Below are positions 40,754-50,053 of a DNA stretch of 64,000 bases, piece after piece (positions within the stretch are counted from its first letter, which is position 1; every line of letters starts with the position of its first letter). The notes below the pieces were generated by a model. The model was given only the letters and a program-made list of their open reading frames with translations, was not told the origin of the DNA and made no database searches. This DNA comes from CALJTV01 sp034435835 (GTDB lineage: Bacteria > Chloroflexota > Dehalococcoidia > GIF9 > UBA5629): positions 1 to 64,000 of the forward strand of contig DAOTWF010000027.1 in the NCBI GenBank assembly GCA_034435835.1. The letters are read 5' to 3'. The position numbers were made by a program, and so were the translations under genes.

Positions 40754-42382
40754 ATGAGCCAGATTGTAACCTGTGATGGCCAAGAATTCAGGAACATGTT
40801 TGCTGCTGCCAGCGCTTGGCTAGAGAAGAGTGTTCCTGACATAAATGCCATCAATGTATTTCCAGTGCCCGATGGGGATACGGGGACAAACATGTTTCTC
40901 ACCATGTGCGCAGTTATGGAAGAGGCGGACAGGGTCTCAGATCACAATGTTTCTGTGATGGCTAAAGCCATGGCACAGGGTGCACTGATGGGTGCTCGGG
41001 GGAACTCAGGGGTGATCCTATCCCAGTTTTTCCGCGGTCTAGCAAAAGGACTTGACGGCAAGGAATTCCTTGATGGAGCTGCTTGGGCGATGGCTTTGAG
41101 TGAGGCATCGCGGGCTGCATACAAGGGCTTGTCGCAGCCGGTAGAGGGAACGATGCTGACGGTGATCCGGGACGCAGCCAAAGCTGCTGGTGAGGTTGCC
41201 AGAACCAACCCCGAGGATATCACCAGTATAACAGAAGCCGCTGTTAAGGCTGCTAAGGAATCTGTAGCGAGGACACCACTCTTGTTGGCTGTGTTGCGCG
41301 AGGCTGGGGTGGTGGATGCCGGTGGTCAGGGAATTTATGTGTTGCTCGAGGGTATTCTGAGCTATCTCAAAGGCGAGTTGGAAATTATGAAATATCGCAA
41401 GCCCGAGCTGATAGCTGCGGGGGCACCAAGCAGTGGGGTGGTTGGCGGCGAAACTGAGGAAGCCTATGGTTATTGCACGAATTTCTTACTCGAAGGCAGC
41501 AAGCTTAACCCTGACAAAATTAGAAAGAGGCTGGAGCGTAAGGGGAAGTCAGTGGTCGTGGTTGGTGACGAAAATACAGTCAGAGTCCACATTCACACAT
41601 ATGATCCCGGATGGGTTATAAAATTTGCCACCTCGCTGGGTACCCTTCATCAGTTGCAGATTCAAAACATGGACGATCAGCATGTGACATTTTTAGAGAT
41701 GCAGCAAGAGCGTCTGTCGAAGCTCGAGATAGGAGTGGTGGCTGTAGTCTTGGGCGAAGGTCTGGCGGAGGTATTTCGAAGTCTGGGTGCGGCAGCGGTA
41801 GTCCCTGGTGGCCAGACGATGAACCCCAGTGTCCAAGAGATACTCCAGGCAGTGGAGGCAGTTCCTTCTCAAAAGGTGATTGTGCTACCCAATAACAAAA
41901 ATATCATCCCCGTTGCATCTCAGGTTCAGTCTTTAACTTCCAAGGATGTTGTGGTGGTGCCGAGCAAGACCATACCGCAGGGAATTGCTGCACTTGTTGC
42001 TTTCAATTATGAGGATACACTGGAGGAAAACGTGCGGGCTATGGAGGCGGCGATAGCTGGTGTAAGGACTATCGAGGTTACCACTGCTGTACGCAGTACC
42101 CAGATTAAAGGGGTGAAAGTGAAGCAAGGGCAGGCGATTGCCATTTTGGATGATAAGGACCTGATAGCTGCAGCCGATGATGCGGTTGGTGCCCTGATGG
42201 CTGGGCTTGATAAAACTGGTCTTGACGGTGTGGAGATAATCACCCTTTATTACGGTAATGGGGTAGAGGCTTCCGAAGCAGAACGTGTGGTGGCGGAACT
42301 GAGAGACTGCTATCCAAATAAACAAGTTGAGTTAGTATTCGGTGGTCAGCCGCACTATTATTACATTGTTTCCCTGGAATAA
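40754..42382 (+). CDS. DhaL-domain fatty acid kinase FakA-like (YloV) protein
   Basis: A 542-residue protein of the YloV/FakA family. The first 200 residues form a DhaL domain with the ATP and Mg site NVFPVPDGDTGTNMF and GARGNSGVILSQFFRG. A middle domain (YGYCTNFLLEG, VHIHTYDPG) and a C-terminal DegV-like half (TIPQGIAALVAFN) follow. In Firmicutes FakA phosphorylates fatty acids held by a FakB (DegV) carrier. No fakB lies nearby. AAAGGAG precedes the ATG. It is transcribed divergently from rpmB and followed by recG, an order also seen in many Gram-positives. Confidence 0.88.
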   Translation: MSQIVTCDGQEFRNMFAAASAWLEKSVPDINAINVFPVPDGDTGTNMFLTMCAVMEEADRVSDHNVSVMAKAMAQGALMGARGNSGVILSQFFRGLAKGLDGKEFLDGAAWAMALSEASRAAYKGLSQPVEGTMLTVIRDAAKAAGEVARTNPEDITSITEAAVKAAKESVARTPLLLAVLREAGVVDAGGQGIYVLLEGILSYLKGELEIMKYRKPELIAAGAPSSGVVGGETEEAYGYCTNFLLEGSKLNPDKIRKRLERKGKSVVVVGDENTVRVHIHTYDPGWVIKFATSLGTLHQLQIQNMDDQHVTFLEMQQERLSKLEIGVVAVVLGEGLAEVFRSLGAAAVVPGGQTMNPSVQEILQAVEAVPSQKVIVLPNNKNIIPVASQVQSLTSKDVVVVPSKTIPQGIAALVAFNYEDTLEENVRAMEAAIAGVRTIEVTTAVRSTQIKGVKVKQGQAIAILDDKDLIAAADDAVGALMAGLDKTGLDGVEIITLYYGNGVEASEAERVVAELRDCYPNKQVELVFGGQPHYYYIVSLE

Positions 42383-42491
42383 TTTTCTGGATTCGTCCGC
42401 CAGTGGTGGAGTTGTTCTAGCTGGAAGGGTTTATAAGGCATCAGGTACCTGGCTGCTTGTTCCCAGTAAGGAGTAAGTCACAGATCTCGCT

Positions 42492-44945
42492 ATGGAAATT
42501 GAGCCACTTCGTACCATCCTTCTCTTAGAATGCCGGCGGGGTTATGCCAACACTTCGGTAATCGGCGGTCTGGATAAGTACCTCGTCAGGTGGGCTATGC
42601 GAAATAGAGGCGAGGTAACTTCTCCCGAGGCGCTAGCTAGCTTCGATGCTTTTCTTGCCAATCTCAACTATGCTGGGTGGGACAAAGACAGGCGCAGATT
42701 ATGGGTGCAAGAGGTACTGGACTGGCTGGATCATTTCGATAAGTTGACCACGAAAATGCAGTTGCCGGCGGTACAAGAGGAGATTAACGTCACCAAGCCT
42801 GTGCCACGGCGCTCGAAGTTTACATCTCCTTCTGAGAGTCTTGGGCTCGATGCTCCGGTGACCAGCATCAAGGGGGTCTCGTCAGTGGTGTCGGCAAGGC
42901 TGGCAAGACTGGGGGTGAAAACGATTCGTGACCTGCTTTACTGTTTCCCAAGGCGCCACCTTGATTATAGCCAGCAGCGGACAATTTCGGAGCTTGAGAT
43001 TGACAAAGAACAGACTATTCTGGCAACGGTGTGGGAATCACACGTTACCAAACTGGGTAGTTTGCGCAGCACCGAGGTTATTCTTGGTGATGGCACGGGT
43101 AATGTAAGGGCAGTCTGGTTCAACCAGCCTTTCTTGGCAAAGAACTTTCGTACCAATGATGTTGTGGTTATCAGCGGCAGGGTAACTGAGTTCAGGGGAC
43201 AGAAGGTCTTTGAAGCCCCAGAGTGGGAATTGCTTAAGGATAAAGAACTTGTCCACACGGGACGTCTGGTACCGGTATATGCTCTTACCAAAGGTTTGTA
43301 TCCGCGGCAAATGCGGAGCCTGGTCAGGAGAGTCATAGACGAGTGGTTGTGGCAGGTGACGGATTTTTTGCCCCTTGCGGTCAGGCAACGATGCGGACTC
43401 CTTGACCTTTCTGAAGCTATTGTCCAAGCGCACTATCCGGATAGCTATGAAGCGAAGGCGGAAGCTAGAAGGCGTCTTGCCTTCGACGAGCTTTTCCTTC
43501 TCCAGTTAGGCGTCCTTAGTAAAAAACGGGAGTGGCAAGAGGGGCAGCCGGGCAATCCTTTTCGTGTTGATACAGAACAAGTGACAAGGTTTGTTGCCTC
43601 CTTGCCTTTCAGTCTCACAAGGGCTCAGCAGCGAGCATTGAGCGAAATCTTTGGGGATTTGCAGAAGCCAAAGCCGATGTCTCGCTTGCTGCAAGGTGAA
43701 GTTGGCAGCGGGAAAACTGTGGTTGCCACCATAGCGTTGCTGGTGACTACGGCTAACAGCTATCAGGGTGCATTTATGGCGCCGACTGAAATCCTTGCTG
43801 AGCAGCATTTCCGCAATGTCAGTCTCCTTTTTTCGCGGATGGGGAAGAAGGTGGCTGAAGACACGAATGTCGCCTATTATGATGGGCTAATTTCTCAACG
43901 GCTCGGGGTAGCACTGCTTACCGGAAGTTTGGGTGAGAAACAGAGGCGCACCTTGTACGAAGAAATTGCTGCAGGTAAGGTCCATGTAATTATAGGGACG
44001 CATGCCCTAATTCAAAAGGGGCTGGAGTTTAATAAGCTGGGGCTGGTGGTCATTGACGAGCAACATCGTTTCGGGGTATTACAGCGTGCCGCTTTGCGTC
44101 AGAAGGGATTCAACCCCCATGTACTGGTGATGACAGCCACACCCATTCCGCGTACTCTGGCACTGACACTTTATGGTGACCTGGATCTCACTGTGATAGA
44201 TGAGCTGCCGCCGGGCAGGCAGAAGGTTCAGACGAGGTGGCTCAGGCCAGAGCAAAGGCAGAAGGCGTACCAGTTCATTCACAGCCGGATCTGTGCTGGT
44301 GAACAGGCGTTTATCATTTGTCCCCTTATAGAGGGTTCAGATAACGTCGAAGCCAGAGCAGCACTTGATGAGTATGAGCGTTTGTCCAGAGAGGTTTTTC
44401 CCGATCTGAAACTTGGCGTGTTGCACGGGCGTATGGCGGCTTCAGCAAAGGAGAAGATTATGCAGTCTTTTCGTGATGGCAAACTAGATATCCTGGTATC
44501 GACACCTGTCGTTGAGGTGGGGATTGATGTTCCGAATGCAACTGTCATACTTGTGGAGGCCGCAGACCGTTTTGGTCTTTCGCAATTGCATCAGTTCCGT
44601 GGCAGGGTGGGAAGAGGTAACAAACGAAGCTATTGTTTACTTCTTGCGGAAAGACCATCGCCGGTGGGGATTGAGAGATTGAAAGCTATAGAGCAGATTT
44701 ACGATGGTTTTGCTTTAGCGGAGAGAGACTTGGAGTTGCGGGGCCCTGGGGAGTTTTTTGGCACACGCCAAAGCGGGCTTCCTGATCTTCGCATGGCAAA
44801 GTTATCCGATGTGGCGTTGCTGGAGTTAGCGCGCAATGAGGCCATGTTACTCTTTCAGCAAGACACCAATCTGGAAAAGCCGGAGCACCATCGTCTAGCG
44901 GTGGAACTGGCTCGCGTATGGCGGGTTAAGGGCGAGTTGAGTTAA
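42492..44945 (+). CDS. recG: ATP-dependent DNA helicase RecG
   Basis: An 817-residue helicase that reverses stalled forks and processes branched DNA. The first 120 residues are a family-variable extension. The wedge domain begins near SLGLDAPVTSIKGVSSVVSARL with an OB-fold (TILATVWES, LGDGTGNVRAVWFNQPF). Helicase motifs are Walker A GEVGSGKTVV (near residue 402), the DEQH box VVIDEQHRFGVLQR, TATPIPRT and VVEVGIDVPNA. The QFRGRVGRG motif VI is also present. The AAGGAG sequence nearby is about 18 nt from the ATG, too far to serve, so the exact start is uncertain. Confidence 0.95.
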   Translation: MEIEPLRTILLLECRRGYANTSVIGGLDKYLVRWAMRNRGEVTSPEALASFDAFLANLNYAGWDKDRRRLWVQEVLDWLDHFDKLTTKMQLPAVQEEINVTKPVPRRSKFTSPSESLGLDAPVTSIKGVSSVVSARLARLGVKTIRDLLYCFPRRHLDYSQQRTISELEIDKEQTILATVWESHVTKLGSLRSTEVILGDGTGNVRAVWFNQPFLAKNFRTNDVVVISGRVTEFRGQKVFEAPEWELLKDKELVHTGRLVPVYALTKGLYPRQMRSLVRRVIDEWLWQVTDFLPLAVRQRCGLLDLSEAIVQAHYPDSYEAKAEARRRLAFDELFLLQLGVLSKKREWQEGQPGNPFRVDTEQVTRFVASLPFSLTRAQQRALSEIFGDLQKPKPMSRLLQGEVGSGKTVVATIALLVTTANSYQGAFMAPTEILAEQHFRNVSLLFSRMGKKVAEDTNVAYYDGLISQRLGVALLTGSLGEKQRRTLYEEIAAGKVHVIIGTHALIQKGLEFNKLGLVVIDEQHRFGVLQRAALRQKGFNPHVLVMTATPIPRTLALTLYGDLDLTVIDELPPGRQKVQTRWLRPEQRQKAYQFIHSRICAGEQAFIICPLIEGSDNVEARAALDEYERLSREVFPDLKLGVLHGRMAASAKEKIMQSFRDGKLDILVSTPVVEVGIDVPNATVILVEAADRFGLSQLHQFRGRVGRGNKRSYCLLLAERPSPVGIERLKAIEQIYDGFALAERDLELRGPGEFFGTRQSGLPDLRMAKLSDVALLELARNEAMLLFQQDTNLEKPEHHRLAVELARVWRVKGELS

Positions 44946-44953
44946 ACTAACTG

Positions 44954-44982
44954 TTGCAAGTTTGGGGCAATAGCTCTAATAT
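44954..44982 (+). promoter_or_regulatory. Promoter ahead of the lysine-rich ORF and argS
   Basis: TTGCAA (44954-44959), 17-nt spacer, TAATAT (44977-44982). The start near 44990 would give a 40-nt leader with AAAGGAGG. Confidence 0.45.
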
Positions 44983-45028
44983 TTAAGCAGGCGGAATCGA
45001 ATTATTATCGAAAGGAGGCAAGGGTTCT

Positions 45029-45133
45029 ATGGCAAAGGAGAGCCAGAAGAAGACAGCGTCGAAAGAGACCAAGTCCAGAGCGGCGAAAAAGTCAACGGCT
45101 GGTAAGGGCTGTAAAGCGCGCAAGAAGAGTTGA
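45029..45133 (+). CDS. 34-residue lysine-rich basic protein
   Basis: An ATG at 45029, preceded at 10 nt by a perfect AAAGGAGG (45011-45018), opens a 34-codon frame ending in TGA. The peptide begins MAKESQKKTASKE and has 11 Lys and 3 Arg, with Ala, Ser and Thr as most of the rest and one Cys. This composition resembles the tails of H1-like bacterial histones or the unstructured ends of ribosomal proteins, so a nucleic-acid-binding role is plausible, though unproven. It sits between recG and argS, 16 nt before argS, with a promoter just upstream. Its length alone would not support a gene; the ribosome site and non-random composition do. Confidence 0.6.
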   Translation: MAKESQKKTASKETKSRAAKKSTAGKGCKARKKS

Positions 45134-45149
45134 AATTTTTTGAATTCTG

Positions 45150-46817
45150 ATGTCCATTAAACAGAAGCTAGCTGAGGCATTGCAGCAAGGCATAGTGCGT
45201 GCCCGCAGGGAGGGCCTGCTTGCCAGTGAGTCTTTGCCCGAAATAGTCATAGAGCGCCCCCAGAACCCGAAGCACGGTGATTACGCCAGCGGTGTAGCGC
45301 TTAGACTGGCTCGTGCGGAAACCAAAGCATCAAGTCCTCTGGATATCGCTGAAAGAATTGTAAGATTCACCCCCAAGCTTCCTGAGATAGGACGCGTGCA
45401 CGTTTTGCCCCCAGGTTTTATAAATTTTGACCTGAGCCCTGAGTGGCTGTGCGGGCAGGTGCAGGTTGTGCTTGATAGCGGCCTTTCTTTTGGCAATGTT
45501 GATATAGGTAAGGGAAAATCGATCCAGATTGAGTTTGTTAGCGTGAACCCCACGGGACCTCTCCATGTAGGGCATGGACGGGGTGCGGTCTTGGGAAGTA
45601 CCCTTGCTAATGTACTGGATGCTGCCGGGTATAAGGTGCAAAGGGAATACTACATTAATGATGCCGGCAGTCAGCTTGATGCCTTTTCACGGTCGCTTTA
45701 TGCACGCTACCAGCAATACTTTGGCGTTGAAGCTGACGTGCCGGCTGATGGTTATATGGGTAACTATATGGTAAGTCTGGCTGAGGAGATTGCCCGTGAG
45801 CAGGGGGAACGTTTTTTGAATATGCCGGTAGAGTCTGCTACCAAAGAACTTGGTGAAATAGGTGTAAGAAAAATCCTGGAGATGATTAGACGTGATCTGG
45901 AGATGCTGGGCGTCGAGTTCGATGTCTGGTTTAGTGAAAGGAGTCTGTATAGCGGAGGACAGTACGAGAAGGTTATGAGTTTGCTGAAAGAGGGCGGTTA
46001 TGTGGTAGAGAAGGAAAACGCTGTCTGGTTCACATCATCTGCTCTGGGCGATGATAAGGATAATGTGCTGGTGAGAAGCGATGGTTTGCCCACCTATTTC
46101 GCTTCTGACATTGCCTACCACTTTAACAAATTCGTGGAGCGGAAATTTGATGTAGCAGTTGATATCTGGGGGGCAGACCATCAGGGGCATGTGCCCCGCA
46201 TGATGGCAGCAATAAGTGCTCTGGGGTTAGCTCCCGAGCGGCTTAGGATCATAATTTGCCAGTTGGTTACTCTACGTCGGGGCGACGAGGTGGTACGGGT
46301 ATCTAAGCGCAGTGGTGATATTATTACCTTGCGCGAGGTCATTGACGAGGTGGGCGCAGATGCCAGCAGGTTCTTTTTCCTTTCTCGGTCTGCAGATGCT
46401 CAGATGGATTTCGATCTGGAGCTGGCCAAAAAGCAATCAGCGGATAACCCGGTATATTATGTTCAATATGCGCATGCACGTATTTGCAGTATTCTGCGCC
46501 TAGCTCAGGAGAGGGGTATAGATTATTCTTCGGGAGACGTCTCTTTGCTTACTACGGAGCCGGAGCAGGCGCTGATAAAACAGATGGCCTTATTGCCAGA
46601 GATGATGGAACTGATAGCCAGCACTCTGGAGCCCCATCACCTCTTTTATTTCGCTCAGGACCTGGCTACCGTCTTTCACAGCTTCTATAAGCAGTGTCGG
46701 GTCATCTCAAAGAACCACGAACAGACGCTTGCCAGGCTCAAGCTGGTCAAGGCGACTCAGATCGTTCTGGCCAAGGTCCTCGGCCTTATGGGTGTAAGTG
46801 CCCCGGAACGCATGTAA
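45150..46817 (+). CDS. argS: Arginyl-tRNA synthetase
   Basis: A 555-residue class I synthetase. VSVNPTGPLHVGHGRGAVLG carries the HIGH-like HVGH, VSKRSGDIITLREVIDEVGADASR replaces KMSKS as usual in ArgRS, and the C-terminal anticodon-binding domain (DALR type) starts near NPVYYVQYAHAR. The N-terminal additional domain (residues 1-110) is present. It directly follows the lysine-rich ORF with no strong ribosome site of its own. Confidence 0.96.
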   Translation: MSIKQKLAEALQQGIVRARREGLLASESLPEIVIERPQNPKHGDYASGVALRLARAETKASSPLDIAERIVRFTPKLPEIGRVHVLPPGFINFDLSPEWLCGQVQVVLDSGLSFGNVDIGKGKSIQIEFVSVNPTGPLHVGHGRGAVLGSTLANVLDAAGYKVQREYYINDAGSQLDAFSRSLYARYQQYFGVEADVPADGYMGNYMVSLAEEIAREQGERFLNMPVESATKELGEIGVRKILEMIRRDLEMLGVEFDVWFSERSLYSGGQYEKVMSLLKEGGYVVEKENAVWFTSSALGDDKDNVLVRSDGLPTYFASDIAYHFNKFVERKFDVAVDIWGADHQGHVPRMMAAISALGLAPERLRIIICQLVTLRRGDEVVRVSKRSGDIITLREVIDEVGADASRFFFLSRSADAQMDFDLELAKKQSADNPVYYVQYAHARICSILRLAQERGIDYSSGDVSLLTTEPEQALIKQMALLPEMMELIASTLEPHHLFYFAQDLATVFHSFYKQCRVISKNHEQTLARLKLVKATQIVLAKVLGLMGVSAPERM

Positions 46818-46847
46818 GTAAGCTCTGGACACAAAGCGAGAGTGCGT

Positions 46848-46876
46848 TTGTAGCTACTGATAATTTGTGATAAACT
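46848..46876 (+). promoter_or_regulatory. Promoter of trpS (short or no leader)
   Basis: TTGTAG (46848-46853), 17-nt spacer, TAAACT (46871-46876). The ATG at 46886 is only 10 nt beyond the -10 box and lacks a Shine-Dalgarno. Confidence 0.45.
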
Positions 46877-46885
46877 TCAAAAGAT

Positions 46886-47875
46886 ATGCGACAGCGCGTT
46901 TTTTCAGGTGCGCGCCCCACGGGCAGACAGCATATTGGTAACTATCTTGGCGCCATCCAAAACTATGTGGCACTTCAGGATGAATACGACTGTATCTATT
47001 GCATAGTGGATGTGCACGCGCTGACCACCCTGGAGAACACGGGGCGGCTTCAGGCAGATATACGTGAGATGATGCTGGACTGGCTGGCTGCTGGCCTTGA
47101 CCCTGAGAGAAGCATTCTTTTCGTGCAGTCTCACGTGCCCGAGGTGATGGAGCTTCATACTCTGTTAAGTATGGTTACACCTTTGGGATGGTTGCTCCGT
47201 GTACCTACATTTAAAGAAAAGGCGAGGATGCAGCCGCACAATGTGAACTATGGACTGGTCGGTTACCCGGTGCTGATGACTGCAGATATCGTTCTTTACA
47301 AGGCTGAGGTGGTTCCGGTGGGTGAAGACCAGCTACCTCACCTGGAGTTGGCACGGGAGATAGTCCGAAGGTTTAACAATCTTTTTGGCCCCACCTTTCC
47401 GGAGCCCCAGCCCAAGCTGACATCTTTTCCTCTGGTTATGGGATTGGATGGTGCACAGAAGATGAGCAAGAGTTATGGCAATCACATCGAGCTAGCGGCT
47501 TCACCCAAGGAGACGTTGGAACTGGTGATGACTGCTGTTACCGACCCTGCTCGAAGGTACCGCTCTGACCCCGGTCATCCTGAAATCTGTAATGTTTTTA
47601 GTCTGCACCGCTTTTTTAACCCTACACGTGTGGATGAGGTTGCTGCTGAGTGCCGGACAGCAGGCATCGGTTGTGTTGACTGCAAGAGGCTGCTTGCTGA
47701 TGGCATTAACTCGATGCTGGCACCATTTCGGGAAAAGAGGACTTCGCTGGCGCATAACCAGGAGTATGTGACAGAGGTTATAGCTGCTGGCGCCAAACGT
47801 GCCCAGGTTATTGCTAGGGAGACGCTGGCCGAGGTCAAAGAGAAGATGGGGCTCATCTGGAAGCCGGGCACTTAA
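46886..47875 (+). CDS. trpS: Tryptophanyl-tRNA synthetase
   Basis: A 329-residue class I synthetase with FSGARPTGRQHIGNYLGAI (the HIGH-like HIGN), VGEDQLPHLELAREI, and the KMSKS motif in DGAQKMSKSYGNHI. The length and layout match bacterial TrpRS. No T-box or leader-peptide Trp codons are visible upstream, so I see no sign of attenuation. The promoter puts the transcript start almost at the ATG. Confidence 0.96.
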   Translation: MRQRVFSGARPTGRQHIGNYLGAIQNYVALQDEYDCIYCIVDVHALTTLENTGRLQADIREMMLDWLAAGLDPERSILFVQSHVPEVMELHTLLSMVTPLGWLLRVPTFKEKARMQPHNVNYGLVGYPVLMTADIVLYKAEVVPVGEDQLPHLELAREIVRRFNNLFGPTFPEPQPKLTSFPLVMGLDGAQKMSKSYGNHIELAASPKETLELVMTAVTDPARRYRSDPGHPEICNVFSLHRFFNPTRVDEVAAECRTAGIGCVDCKRLLADGINSMLAPFREKRTSLAHNQEYVTEVIAAGAKRAQVIARETLAEVKEKMGLIWKPGT

Positions 47876-47898
47876 CCACGTAGTTATTGGCTGTTATT

Positions 47899-47929
47899 TT
47901 GAAACTGGCGTCTTTTCACTTGGTATAAC
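47899..47929 (+). promoter_or_regulatory. Putative promoter of the inositol monophosphatase family gene
   Basis: TTGAAA (47899-47904) and TATAAC (47924-47929), with a slightly long 19-nt spacer. The start would be about 15 nt before the ATG at 47952. Confidence 0.35.
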
Positions 47930-47951
47930 ATGGGATTATGGCAAGGTGCGT

Positions 47952-48746
47952 ATGAACAACATACCCGTGGCACAGAGTGGTAGGTCCTGTCGGGAGATAG
48001 CTATTGAGGCGGTTGAAATGGCGGGGCAGATCCTTGTGGAAGGCTTTGGAGTGGGAAGACAGGTCAATCAAAAAAGTCAGGGCAACCTCGTTACCGATAT
48101 TGATGTTCTGGTAGAGAAAAAAGTAATAGAGTTTCTGCAGGGTGAGTACCCCGGACTCCAGATTCTTTCTGAAGAATCATCACCATCATCGGCGGTATCT
48201 CACTATACATGGATCGTTGACCCTTTGGATGGCACAAACAACTATGTTTTCGGTGTTCCATTTTTCTGTGTGAATGTTGCTTTAGCTAAGGGCGAGGAGG
48301 TCTTTTTGGGGGTGACCTACGACCCGCTGAGAAGAGAGCTTTTTGTAGCTGAAAAAGGTCATGGTGCCTATCTGAACGGTTCTAAGGTGCGGGTAGCCCA
48401 GGAAAATTTGCTTGAGAAATCTTTATTGGGTTTAGACCTGGGTTATGAACGGGAAGCCGGTAAGGAGTTATTAAAGATAGCGGGCGAGCTGTGGTGGCAG
48501 GTTCACTGCTTGCGGCTTTTAGGGTCAGCGTCCTTAGGGTTAGCATATGTAGCTTGCGGGAGATTCAATCTCTATATCCACCGCTTTCTTTATCCTTGGG
48601 ATATTGCCAGCGGGCTGTTGCTTGTCGCAGAAGCCGGGGGCAGGGTTGTGGATTGGGAAGGGAAATCTGCCAGTCTTTTCTCTCAGGAAATCATTGCAGG
48701 AAATGAAAAACTTTGCACAGAGTTTATTTCACGCTTTGCAGGGTAG
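47952..48746 (+). CDS. Inositol monophosphatase family protein
   Basis: A 264-residue Mg-dependent sugar-phosphate phosphatase. Metal ligands are visible as ILSEESS, the signature WIVDPLDGTNNYVFGVPFF and the C-terminal FLYPWDIASGLLLVAEAGG. Family members hydrolyse inositol-1-phosphate, fructose-1,6-bisphosphate or 3'-phosphoadenosine phosphate; the substrate is open here. The frame extends 51 codons into trpS, but AAGGTG precedes the ATG at 47952 and the conserved region starts there. It faces the aminotransferase gene with a weak GACAGGGT/ACCCTGTC dyad (48767-48774 and 48820-48827) between. Confidence 0.88.
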   Translation: MNNIPVAQSGRSCREIAIEAVEMAGQILVEGFGVGRQVNQKSQGNLVTDIDVLVEKKVIEFLQGEYPGLQILSEESSPSSAVSHYTWIVDPLDGTNNYVFGVPFFCVNVALAKGEEVFLGVTYDPLRRELFVAEKGHGAYLNGSKVRVAQENLLEKSLLGLDLGYEREAGKELLKIAGELWWQVHCLRLLGSASLGLAYVACGRFNLYIHRFLYPWDIASGLLLVAEAGGRVVDWEGKSASLFSQEIIAGNEKLCTEFISRFAG

Positions 48747-48826
48747 GGGACGAGCCAGAGATAAAGGACAGGGTTCACACTCTGTACTGATTGGCCATGT
48801 AAAGGACCGAATAACTTACACCCTGT

Positions 48827-50038
48827 CTAGTGTGGTGCTGTATTGAGGTGCCGATGGACAAACCTTTCCATCCTGCGCAAAGCCTCTTCGATCTCTCTCA
48901 AAGACGTTGCATAGCAGCAGCGTATGTGGCCCTCGCCGTTTGTGCCGAAGGCTGTTCCCGGAACGACGGCAACCCTCTCCTCCATTAGCAGTCTTTCGGC
49001 AAACTCTTCGGAGGTCATGCCGGTGACCCTTATCGAGGGAAAAACGTAAAAAGCCCCTTCAGGCTCAAAGCACGACAGTCCTAAGTCTCTGAGGCCCTTC
49101 ACGATAACACGCCTTCGGCGGTCGTATTCTTCGACCATGGCAGCTACATCTTTTTCCCCCGCCTTAAGCGCTTCTGTTGCTGCCATCTGGCTCATTATGG
49201 GGGCACACAGCATTGTATACTGGTGAATTTTCGTCATTGCTGCGATGACCTCGCGTCCTGACGCAGCATAACCAATCCTCCACCCCGTCATGGCGTAGGC
49301 TTTGGAGAAGCCATCCAGCAGTATAGTGCGGTCCTTCATTCCCGGTAGACTGGCAACACAGGTATGCTCGACACCGTACACCAGATGTCCATAGACTTCG
49401 TCTGAGATAATCAGCAAATTGTGTCGCTTGGCAAGTTCAGTGATTTGGAGTAACTCCTCCCTGCTCAAAACTGTCCCGGTTGGGTTTGCAGGGTATCCAA
49501 AGAGAATGGCCTGTGTCTTGGGGGTGATCTGTCGGGCTATATTTTCTGCGGTCAGTTTAAAGCCATTATCTTCGCTGGTGAGTACAGGGACAGGTATTCC
49601 TCCAGCCAAGGCAACACAGGCAGGATAGGCGACATAACAAGGGTCGGGGATGATGACTTCATCGCCCGGATTGAGTATCGCTCGCAGGGCAAGGTCAAGC
49701 CCTTCGCTTACGCCAACCGTGATCAGAATTTCTTCTTCGGGATCATAGTCCAGCCCGTACCGGGAGTAGAGGTATCTTGACAGTTCCTGGCGCAGCTCTG
49801 GCATACCTTTGTTCGAGGTATACATAGTGTAACCCTTTTCCAGAGCATAGATAGCGTACTCACGGATATGCCACGGCGTGACGAAATCGGGCTCACCCAC
49901 CCCCAGCGATATGACATCTTCCATGGAGGCTATCAGGTCAAAAAACTTTCTTATCCCTGAAGGTGGTAAAGCACGTACTGTATCGGCGATATGGATGTGC
50001 ACATTGGCCTTCGATTGACTGGAGCTGCCCGAATGCAT
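48827..50038 (-). CDS. Class I/II PLP-dependent aminotransferase (aspartate aminotransferase-like)
   Basis: A 403-residue fold-type I aminotransferase. LGVGEPDFVTPWHI and YTSNKGMPELR form the substrate region, FGYPANPTGTV carries the Asn that contacts PLP, SDEVYGHLVY follows, and the PLP lysine is residue 246 in LDGFSKAYAMTGWRIGY. It ends an operon behind gatC, gatA, a small ORF and an Lrp-like gene, 15 nt from the last. The Lrp-like neighbour suggests amino-acid metabolism, perhaps alanine, aspartate or aromatic transamination. AGGGA lies 7 nt before the ATG. Confidence 0.9.
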   Translation of the reverse strand: MHSGSSSQSKANVHIHIADTVRALPPSGIRKFFDLIASMEDVISLGVGEPDFVTPWHIREYAIYALEKGYTMYTSNKGMPELRQELSRYLYSRYGLDYDPEEEILITVGVSEGLDLALRAILNPGDEVIIPDPCYVAYPACVALAGGIPVPVLTSEDNGFKLTAENIARQITPKTQAILFGYPANPTGTVLSREELLQITELAKRHNLLIISDEVYGHLVYGVEHTCVASLPGMKDRTILLDGFSKAYAMTGWRIGYAASGREVIAAMTKIHQYTMLCAPIMSQMAATEALKAGEKDVAAMVEEYDRRRRVIVKGLRDLGLSCFEPEGAFYVFPSIRVTGMTSEEFAERLLMEERVAVVPGTAFGTNGEGHIRCCYATSLREIEEALRRMERFVHRHLNTAPH

Positions 50039-50053
50039 ATTACTTTCCCTGCG

